DNA of 64,000 nucleotides from Streptomyces spongiicola (GTDB taxonomy: Bacteria > Actinomycetota > Actinomycetes > Streptomycetales > Streptomycetaceae): NCBI RefSeq assembly GCF_003122365.1, contig NZ_CP029254.1:5582001-5646000 (forward strand), written 5' to 3'. This document shows positions 30,718 to 37,437 of the stretch, piece after piece. A program made the translations under genes and the position numbers. The notes beneath the pieces were generated by a model. That model saw nothing but the letters and a program-made list of their open reading frames with translations. It was not told the origin of the DNA and ran no database searches. Position 1 is the stretch's first letter; each line of letters opens with the position of its first letter.

Positions 30718-31275
30718 GTGGAGAAGCAGCAAGACCGGGACGACGGCGCGGTCCGCATCAACGACCCGTGGTACGACGCGCTGGCCGCCGGCTGGGGCGA
30801 GCCGGGCGGCGCGGACGACTCCGTTCCCCTGGCGACGCCGGCCGCGGTGGCGGGCGGGCCCGGACCCCGGACGAGCGACATCTACCTGGAGGTGCACCGC
30901 AGCGCGGCCTTTCAGGAGGTCCGCAGCCGCTATCGGCGGTTCGTCGTACCGGCGACCACTGCCTTCTTCATCTGGTACGTGGCGTATGTGATCACGGCCA
31001 CCGCGGCACCCGCGCTGATGGCCCGGCAGGTGATCGGCGCCGTCAACGTGGCGATGGTGGCCGGGCTCGGTCAGTTCCTCAGCACCTTCCTGCTGACCTG
31101 GGCGTACGCCAGGCACGCCCGGCTGCGCAGGGACCGTGCCGCACTCGATCTCCGCTGGGCGGTCTTCGACCGCACACGCGACACGGAACCGGAACCGGGT
31201 GAGGAGGGCTCGTGGGCGGCTCCCCCCGGCTTCCCGGGCCCCCGGCACTCCGGCACGTGGGAGGAGGGGCGGTGA
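30718..31275 (+). CDS. DUF485 membrane protein (YjcH-like companion of the symporter)
   Basis: 185 residues, GTG at 30718 behind AAGGAGAA. A hydrophilic N-terminus of about 75 residues is followed by the DUF485 core: SRYRRFVVPATTAFFIWYV begins the first membrane helix, and VNVAMVAGLGQFLSTFLLTW the second. The tail is hydrophilic. DUF485 proteins (YjcH) typically precede ActP-type acetate symporters and are thought to assist them. Here the stop codon overlaps the symporter start by four bases (GTGA, 31272-31275), showing translational coupling. The long N-terminal extension is a Streptomyces feature. Confidence 0.92.
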   Translation: MEKQQDRDDGAVRINDPWYDALAAGWGEPGGADDSVPLATPAAVAGGPGPRTSDIYLEVHRSAAFQEVRSRYRRFVVPATTAFFIWYVAYVITATAAPALMARQVIGAVNVAMVAGLGQFLSTFLLTWAYARHARLRRDRAALDLRWAVFDRTRDTEPEPGEEGSWAAPPGFPGPRHSGTWEEGR

Positions 31276-32864
31276 CGGGCGATCACCAGCTGCTGGCCCT
31301 CGTGCTGTTCAGCGCGTTCATCGCGGTGACCCTGGCCATCACCACCTGGGTGAGTCGCAACCGGCGCGGCTCGGCCGAGGAGTTCTACGCCGGCGGGCGG
31401 CTGTTCTCCCCGATGGAGAACGGCTTCGCGATCGCGGGCGACTACATGTCGGCGGCCTCGTTCCTCGGCATCTCCGGCCTGATCGCACTGTACGGCTACG
31501 ACGGCATGCTCTACTCCGTGGGCTTTCTCGTCGCCTGGCTGGTCGTGCTGTTCCTGGTGGCCGAACTGGTCCGCAACTGCGGTCGCTTCACGCTCGCCGA
31601 CGTCGTCGCCAGCCGGATGAGCGAGCGTCCGGTCCGCATCGCGTCGGGAACCTCCTCGGTCACCGTTTCCGTCCTCTACCTCGTCGCGCAGATGGTGGGT
31701 GCCGGCAGCCTGGTCGCCCTGCTCCTCGGAGGGACGAGCGACTCCGCGCGCTCGTGGACCGTCGTCGGCGTCGGCGCGCTGATGGTGGTCTACGTGTCGA
31801 TGGGAGGGATGAGGGCCACCACCTGGATCCAGATCGTCAAGGCCGTACTGCTGATGGCCGGCGCCACCGCCCTCACCGTGCTCGTCCTGGCCCGCTTCCA
31901 CGGCGATGTCAACGGAATGCTCGACTCCGCCGCCGCCCAGAGCGGACACGGCAAGGACTTCCTGTCGCCGGGGCTGCGCTACGGCACGGACTGGACCGCG
32001 CGTCTCGACTTCATCAGCCTCGGCCTCGCCCTGGTGCTCGGTACCGCCGGGCTGCCGCACATCCTGTCCCGCTTCTACACCGTTCCCACGGCCCGGGCGG
32101 CCCGCCGCTCGGTCGTCTGGTCCATCGGGCTCATCGGCAGCTTCTACCTGATGACGATCGTGCTCGGGTTCGGCGCGGCCGCCATCCTCGGCAGCGACGC
32201 GGTGCGCTCGTCGAACGCCGCGGGAAACACGGCGGTCCCGCTGCTCGCCCTCGACCTCGGCGGTGGGGCGGGTTCCACCGGGGGCACGGTGCTGTTCGCC
32301 GTCGTCGCGGCGGTCGCGTTCGCGACGATCCTCGCCGTCGTGGCCGGCATCACCCTGGCGTCGTCGGCGTCCGTCGCCCACGACCTGTACGCGTCGCTGA
32401 AGAGGCGTCACAGCAGGGGGTACAGCGAGGTCGCGGTCGCACGCGTCGCCGCCGCGGTCATCGGCGCGGCCGCCATCGCGCTCGGCCTGCTCGCCCGCGA
32501 CCTCAACGTGGCGTTCCTGGTGGGCCTCGCCTTCGCCGTCGCCGCGTCGGCGAACCTCCCGGTGCTGCTCTACTCGCTGTTCTGGCGCGACTTCACCACC
32601 CGGGGCGCCGTGTGGTCGGTGTACGGCGGCCTCGTTCCGGCGGTGCTGCTCGTGCTCCTCTCACCCGTGGTGTCGGGCAGCCCCGGGGCGCTGTTCCCCC
32701 ACCTGGACTTCCAGTGCTTCCCGCTGCAGAACCCCGGCCTCGTCTCCATTCCGCTCGGCTTCCTCGCGGGCTGGCTCGGCACCGCCACATCCGCGGAGGA
32801 ACCGAACGAGGCCAGGCACGCGGAGACGGAGGTCCGGGCGCTGACGGGAGCGGGCGCCGTCTGA
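31272..32864 (+). CDS. Sodium:solute symporter, ActP-like (probable acetate/monocarboxylate permease)
   Basis: 530 residues with about 13 membrane helices in the LeuT-fold SSS arrangement. Signatures: AEEFYAGGRLFSPMENGFAI followed by AGDYMSAASFLGISGLIALYG, the ActP-type substrate/sodium region. VYVSMGGMRATTWIQIVKAVLL and GTAGLPHILSRFYTVPT are further family blocks. The GTG at 31272 overlaps the DUF485 stop. ActP family members carry acetate, pyruvate or glycolate with sodium; the exact substrate cannot be read. Its location beside two citrate synthase genes suggests a role in acetate use, which is inference. A hairpin-prone GC stretch follows the stop. Confidence 0.92.
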   Translation: MTGDHQLLALVLFSAFIAVTLAITTWVSRNRRGSAEEFYAGGRLFSPMENGFAIAGDYMSAASFLGISGLIALYGYDGMLYSVGFLVAWLVVLFLVAELVRNCGRFTLADVVASRMSERPVRIASGTSSVTVSVLYLVAQMVGAGSLVALLLGGTSDSARSWTVVGVGALMVVYVSMGGMRATTWIQIVKAVLLMAGATALTVLVLARFHGDVNGMLDSAAAQSGHGKDFLSPGLRYGTDWTARLDFISLGLALVLGTAGLPHILSRFYTVPTARAARRSVVWSIGLIGSFYLMTIVLGFGAAAILGSDAVRSSNAAGNTAVPLLALDLGGGAGSTGGTVLFAVVAAVAFATILAVVAGITLASSASVAHDLYASLKRRHSRGYSEVAVARVAAAVIGAAAIALGLLARDLNVAFLVGLAFAVAASANLPVLLYSLFWRDFTTRGAVWSVYGGLVPAVLLVLLSPVVSGSPGALFPHLDFQCFPLQNPGLVSIPLGFLAGWLGTATSAEEPNEARHAETEVRALTGAGAV

Positions 32865-33545
32865 TGAGCCGGGGGGCGGCCCCCCCGGCCGCCGCCCCCG
32901 TGACGGCACGGTCCCCGCCGTCGCCGCGGACGAGGGACCTCGGCAGTGCCTCGGGCCCGTCAGCCCTCCCACCGCATCCGCCGCCGTCAGGAGCCTTCCG
33001 GTCCCGGGTCGGCCGGCGCCTCGGGCAGGACGACGGCGAACTCCGCGCCCCCGCCGCATCACCGCGGGGGCGATGCGGCGGGAGAACCGGACGAACCGGG
33101 TGCGCCGGTCGTTCTGCCCCGTGGCTGCCTCGCGTCTGCCCCGTGGCTGCCCAGCGCATGACGCGCCGGCTCGCCGTTCGCCGGTTCGCCGGTTCACCGA
33201 GGGCGTGAACGCGCTGGGGGACCGGCCGGGAGGCGGTCGCCCGGGCCCGCAGCGGTATGCCCGGGGTCTCCGCTATCCCGGCCGGCCGTGCGGTGGTGCC
33301 GGCCGCTGTGGGTTGGTGTGGGCTGGTGTCGGCTGCTGCCGGCCGAGCGCAGGGACCGGTCGTCAGCGGTGCTCGCCTCGCCTGTCCGCTCGCCCTGCCT
33401 GTCCGCTCGCCATGCCCGTCCGCTCGGCCCGCCCGTCCGCTCGCCTCGGCGGCGCGGACTCGGAGCGCGCGGCCCGGACATCGGGAGTGCGGTCCGGCGC
33501 CGACCGGTAGCGGATCGCCGTCGCAGGGCCCGGGCCGGCGGCCGG
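32865..33545. other. 681-base intergenic region with minisatellites
   Basis: Between convergent symporter and HTH-citrate-synthase genes. It starts with an imperfect GGCGGCC/GGCCGCC hairpin at about 32875-32895 that may terminate the symporter transcript. It contains a 9-bp run (unit close to GTTCGCCGG, about 33170-33200) and a 17-bp tandem array (33383-33450). No gene is supported. Confidence 0.5.
33383..33450. repeat. 17-bp tandem repeat, about four copies
   Basis: Unit TGTCCGCTCGCCCTGCC starts at 33383, 33400, 33417 and 33434. Copies 1 and 2 differ at one base, copies 3 and 4 at two to four. Confidence 0.85.
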
Positions 33546-34802
33546 TCATGGCGCGGGGCGGGGCGGCCGCGGCCCGTTGTACCGGCCGCTCGGCCGCATG
33601 CGCAGCGGCCTTTCCTCGTACTCCTCCAGGGCGTGGGCGATCCAGCCGGCCGTGCGGGCCACCGCGAACACCGTCTCCCCGGCCTCGGGGGCCATGCCCG
33701 CCGACACCGACAGCGCCGCGAGCGCCAGATCGACGTTGGAGTGCAGCTCCTCCTGCCGGGCGGCGGTCGCCTCGACCTCCCGGGCGGCCTCCAGCGCGGG
33801 CCGGGCGTCCGGGATCCCCGCCAGCGCGCCGAACAGCGCCTCGGCACGCGGGTCCTGTGCCGGGTAGAGGCGGTGGCCGAGCCCGGGTACCCGGCGCCCC
33901 GCCCGCAGATGGTCGGCGACGACCGGGGCCGCGCTGCCGCGCTCCAGCACCTCGGCGAGCATCCGGTGGGCGAGCCCGCTGGCCGCTCCGTGCAGAGGCC
34001 CGTCCAGCGCGCCGAGTCCGGCCGAGACGACGGCGTAGGGGTGTGCGCGGGCCGAGGCCGCGACCCGTACCGCCAGGGTCGAGGCGGCGAGATCATGGTC
34101 GATCAGCAGGGCGAGGGCCATGTCGAGGGCGCGCAGCGGGGCTTCGTCCGCCGGCCGCGCGGTCAGTCGCGACCAGAGGCGCGGGGCGAGCCCGTCCTCA
34201 CCGCGGTGGGCGGTGGCCACCGGCAGGGCGGCGGCCACCGGCAGGGCGTCGACCAGCGTGGGGATGAGCGTGCGCCCGACACCGGTCACCGCGGAGGGGT
34301 CGAGGTCGAAGCGGAGCGGGTCGGCCGCGGCCGCGGCGATGGCGGCCACCCGCAGCCGGTCCACCGGGCCGCTGTGCGGGGGGAGTGCCCCGACCGCCCG
34401 GCGGGCCGCGTCGAGGAGCCCCGGCGGGGCGGTGAACCGCACGCCTTGTTCCAGGGTGCCGGTCCAGAGCCAGTCGGCGATCTCCTCGTAGTGGTACCGG
34501 CGGGCGAGTTCGGTCGCGTCGACCCCGCGGAAGTAGTAGCCGTCCTTGTCGATGAGCGTGATGCCGGTGCGGACCACGGGTGTGCCCTCGCCTCCGGCCC
34601 CGGCCTGCCGGCGGCCGCGGCTGAGCAGCTCGTCCACCTCCCTGGCGTCGAAGGTGCTTCCGCGCCCGCCCGGATCCCGGCGGCTGCCGAGCTGACCGCG
34701 GCTGACGTACGCGTACACCGTCTCGGGTTTCACCCCGAGGCGTTCCGCGGCCTCGCGCGTGGTGAGCCGGCTTCCGTCCGCGCCCTGGTCCCGATCCGTC
34801 AT
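33546..34802 (-). CDS. Citrate synthase-like enzyme with N-terminal helix-turn-helix
   Basis: 418 residues. Residues about 12-60 form a MerR/excisionase-type helix-turn-helix (RLTTREAAERLGVKPETVYAYVSRGQL followed by a basic wing and FDAREVDELL). The remainder is a citrate synthase fold: RGVDATELARRYHYEEIADWLW, GPLHGAASGLAH with His271, PGLGHRLYP with His310, and NVDLAL with Asp358. The catalytic His-His-Asp set is therefore intact. It could condense acetyl-CoA with oxaloacetate, propionyl-CoA or another oxoacid, and bind DNA. ATG 34802 is used; GTG 34817 in frame is an alternative, and neither has a clear ribosome site. It is divergent from a second citrate synthase across 98 bases containing a perfect dyad. 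Function of the fusion is not established. Confidence 0.9.
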   Translation of the reverse strand: MTDRDQGADGSRLTTREAAERLGVKPETVYAYVSRGQLGSRRDPGGRGSTFDAREVDELLSRGRRQAGAGGEGTPVVRTGITLIDKDGYYFRGVDATELARRYHYEEIADWLWTGTLEQGVRFTAPPGLLDAARRAVGALPPHSGPVDRLRVAAIAAAAADPLRFDLDPSAVTGVGRTLIPTLVDALPVAAALPVATAHRGEDGLAPRLWSRLTARPADEAPLRALDMALALLIDHDLAASTLAVRVAASARAHPYAVVSAGLGALDGPLHGAASGLAHRMLAEVLERGSAAPVVADHLRAGRRVPGLGHRLYPAQDPRAEALFGALAGIPDARPALEAAREVEATAARQEELHSNVDLALAALSVSAGMAPEAGETVFAVARTAGWIAHALEEYEERPLRMRPSGRYNGPRPPRPAP

Positions 34803-34830
34803 GAGGACACCGTACACAGTCAGGCATGTA

Positions 34831-34864
34831 TTGACTCAATCAATATTGACACTGATTGAGTCAA
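34831..34864. promoter_or_regulatory. Perfect 12-bp inverted repeat between the two citrate synthase genes
   Basis: TTGACTCAATCA (34831-34842) and its exact complement (34853-34864) flank a 10-base spacer, about two helical turns centre to centre. A further half-site, GAGTCAATC, lies at about 34878-34886. A -35-like TTGACA (34846-34851) for the rightward gene lies inside the dyad, with a weak -10 (GACAGT) 18 bases on. The layout predicts repression of one or both citrate synthases. Confidence 0.75.
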
Positions 34865-34900
34865 GCATGGACAGTCGAGTCAATCGAGGAAGGACCCATC

Positions 34901-36067
34901 ATGCACAGCACCAACGGCCCGACCCTGTCCCCGGACGTACCGCGCGGCCTCGCCGGCGTCGTCGTCACCGACACCGAACTCGGCGACGTCCGGGGGCGGG
35001 AGGGCTTCTACCACTACCGCCAGTACTCCGCCGTGGAGCTCGCGGAGAGCCGCGGTTTCGAGGACGTCTGGCATCTGATGTTCCACGGCCGGCTGCCGGA
35101 CGCCGCCGAGCGCGGCGCGTTCCTCGCCGAGACCGCCCCGCTGCGCCGCCTGCCCGACGCGGTGCGCGCCGCACTGCCGGGCGTCGCAAGGACCTGCGCG
35201 CCCTCCGGACCGCTGGCCGGGCTGCGCTCGGCCCTGTCCCTGCTGGGGGCGTCGGCGGGGTTCCGGCCGGTGTACGACCTGGGGCCCGAGGAGCGCCGCG
35301 CGGACGCGCTCGCGGCCTGCTCCGCCGTGCCGACCCTGCTCGCCGCCCTGCACCGGCTGGGCCGGGGCCTGGAGCCGGTGGAACCCCGGGAGGACCTGCC
35401 GCACGCCGCCAACTATCTGTACATGCTGACCGGTTCGGAGCCCGACCCGGCCCGCGCGCGGGCCGTGGAACGCTATCTCGTCTCCACCGTCGACCACGGG
35501 TTCAACGCCTCCACCTTCACCGCACGGGTGATCGCCTCCACCGGAGCCGATGTCGCAGCCTGTCTGGTGGGGGCGGTCGGCGCACTGTCGGGGCCGCTGC
35601 ACGGCGGCGCCCCCAGCCGTGCCCTGGACACGCTCGACGCGATCGGAACCCCGGACCGCGCCGACGCCTGGATCAGGGAGCGCGTCCTCGCCGGGGAGCG
35701 GATCATGGGCTTCGGGCACCCCGTCTACCGCACCGAGGACCCCCGCTCCCGCATGCTGCGCTCCGTCGCGGAGGACTTCGGCGGCCCGCTGGTCGAACTC
35801 GCCGTCGAGGTCGAGGCGCGGGTCGAGGCGCTTCTGGCGGAGCTGAAGCCGGGCCGGGAACTACGGACCAACGTCGAGTTCTACGCCGGGGTCGTCATGG
35901 AGCTGTGCGGACTGCCGCGGGAGATGTTCACCCCCACGTTCTGCGCGGCGCGGGTGGTCGGCTGGAGCGCCAACATCCTGGAGCAGGCCCGGGATTCGAA
36001 GATCATCCGACCCGCCGCGCGCTATGTCGGGCCCAGGCCGCCGCAGCCGCTGCCGGAGGCCTGCTGA
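34901..36067 (+). CDS. Citrate synthase / 2-methylcitrate synthase-like enzyme
   Basis: 388 residues, ATG at 34901 after GAGGAAGGA. A type II citrate synthase lacking the roughly 50-residue N-terminal domain of hexameric enzymes. Active-site His234 (GPLHGGAPS) and His273 (MGFGHPVYR) are present, but the third catalytic position reads Glu326 (NVEFYAGVVMEL) rather than the usual Asp. FHGRLPDAAERGAF and YVGPRPPQPLPE fit the small citrate/methylcitrate synthase group. It may be a true secondary citrate synthase or use another acyl-CoA. It is divergent from the HTH-citrate synthase, with whose promoter it shares the dyad, and 77 bases upstream of a COG0523 GTPase. Confidence 0.92.
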   Translation: MHSTNGPTLSPDVPRGLAGVVVTDTELGDVRGREGFYHYRQYSAVELAESRGFEDVWHLMFHGRLPDAAERGAFLAETAPLRRLPDAVRAALPGVARTCAPSGPLAGLRSALSLLGASAGFRPVYDLGPEERRADALAACSAVPTLLAALHRLGRGLEPVEPREDLPHAANYLYMLTGSEPDPARARAVERYLVSTVDHGFNASTFTARVIASTGADVAACLVGAVGALSGPLHGGAPSRALDTLDAIGTPDRADAWIRERVLAGERIMGFGHPVYRTEDPRSRMLRSVAEDFGGPLVELAVEVEARVEALLAELKPGRELRTNVEFYAGVVMELCGLPREMFTPTFCAARVVGWSANILEQARDSKIIRPAARYVGPRPPQPLPEAC

Positions 36068-36144
36068 ACGGCCCGTACGGCCCTGCCCGTGTCCCGGCCC
36101 CATATCCTGGGGTCCGAAGCACGAGCAGCCCAGGAGGTCCCGCC

Positions 36145-37245
36145 TTGAGCAGTCCGCAGATCCCCGTCGTCGTCCTGGCGGGCTTCCTGGGATCGGGCAA
36201 GACCACCCTGCTCAACCATCTGCTGCGGGCCGGCCGCGGGACCCGGATCGGCGCCATCGTCAACGACTTCGGGGCGATCGAGATCGACGCCATGACCGTG
36301 GCCGGGCAGCTCGGCGACTCCACCGTGTCCCTCGGCAACGGCTGTCTGTGCTGCGCGGTCGACACGAGCGAACTGGACGTCTTCCTGGACAAGCTCACCC
36401 GGCCGGCCGCCCGCCTCGATGTGATCGTCATCGAGGCGAGCGGACTCGCCGAGCCCCGGGAGCTGGTCCGGATGGTTCTCGCCAGCGAGAACGAGCGGAT
36501 CGTCTACGGCGGCCTCGTCGAGGTCGTCGACGCCTCCGAGTTCGACGCGACCCGGCAGCGGCACCCCGAACTCGAACGGCATCTGGGCATCGCCGATCTG
36601 GTCGTGGTCAACAAGACGGACCGGGTCGGTGCCGGGGAGCGGCAGCGCCTGGTCGAGCGGATCACCCGGCTCGCCGGCGGGGCCGCGGTGATCGAGGCGA
36701 GCCACGGGCGCGTCGACCCGGAGCTGCTCTTCGACTGCCGCCCTCCCGGTGAGCGGGTGGGCCAGCTGTCCTTCGACGACCTCCACGACCACCACCACGA
36801 GTGCGGCGAGGACGGAGAGGACGGCGAGGACGGCGGCGGTCATCACGACCATCTGCACGCGGCCTACGAGACCGTGTCGTTCGAGGCCGCCGAACCGCTC
36901 CACCCGCGCAGACTGCTGGACTTCCTCGACGCGCGGCCCGAAGGGCTGTACCGGATCAAGGGGTTCGTGGACTTCGGCGAGGCCGATCCGCTCAACCGCT
37001 ACGAGGTCCACGCGGTCGGCCGCTTCCTGCGGTTCCACCCGCAGCCCTGGCCCGCCGACGGCACCGGGAAGGGCACCCGGCTCGTGCTCATCGGCTCGGG
37101 CACCGACACCGCGACCCTGCTCGCCCGGCTCGGTGCCGCCAGGGTCGCCGGCCCGGGCGACCGCCCGGAGGAGCACAGCATGTGGGGCGTGCTGCGTCAT
37201 GTGCCCGAGCGGCGCGACACCGCAGGGGACGAGGCCTGGGTCTGA
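36145..37245 (+). CDS. COG0523/CobW-family GTPase (putative metallochaperone)
   Basis: 366 residues starting at TTG 36145, chosen because a full AGGAGG (36132-36137) lies seven bases upstream and the family N-terminus (QIPVVVLAGFLGSGKTT) follows at once. Walker A spans about 13-21. The metal-binding CxCC is Cys67-Cys69-Cys70 (GNGCLCC), and NKTD is the G4 motif. A His/Asp/Glu-rich loop occupies about 213-240, with a dozen acidic residues and nine His. The C-terminal CobW_C domain ends the protein. These GTPases hand zinc, cobalt or other metals to client enzymes. No Zur box was recognised. Convergent with parC. Confidence 0.92.
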   Translation: MSSPQIPVVVLAGFLGSGKTTLLNHLLRAGRGTRIGAIVNDFGAIEIDAMTVAGQLGDSTVSLGNGCLCCAVDTSELDVFLDKLTRPAARLDVIVIEASGLAEPRELVRMVLASENERIVYGGLVEVVDASEFDATRQRHPELERHLGIADLVVVNKTDRVGAGERQRLVERITRLAGGAAVIEASHGRVDPELLFDCRPPGERVGQLSFDDLHDHHHECGEDGEDGEDGGGHHDHLHAAYETVSFEAAEPLHPRRLLDFLDARPEGLYRIKGFVDFGEADPLNRYEVHAVGRFLRFHPQPWPADGTGKGTRLVLIGSGTDTATLLARLGAARVAGPGDRPEEHSMWGVLRHVPERRDTAGDEAWV

Positions 37246-37319
37246 ACGCCGCTGTCGGCGTACGTGTGATTCCGGCGAGTACGCGGACACCTGCCGGGCC
37301 CGCGCCCCGGCGGGCGGCC

Positions 37320-37366
37320 CCCGTCCGCGTCGGGCCCCCTCGGGGCTGCGGCCCGACGCGGACGGG
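37320..37366. terminator. Hairpin 1 between the COG0523 GTPase gene and parC
   Basis: A 17-bp perfect stem (37320-37336 with 37350-37366) with a 13-base loop between convergent genes. Confidence 0.75.
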
Positions 37367-37374
37367 CGGCGATC

Positions 37375-37425
37375 CCGTCACCCGGCGGCCTCCCGTCGAG
37401 TGGCGGGACCGCGGCCGGGTGACGG
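37375..37425. terminator. Hairpin 2, parC-proximal
   Basis: CCGTCACCCGGC (37375-37386) pairs with 37414-37425; the right arm ends 13 bases beyond the parC stop on the minus strand. Tandem hairpins again mark a convergent junction. Confidence 0.7.
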
Positions 37426-37437
37426 CGTATCGAGTGC

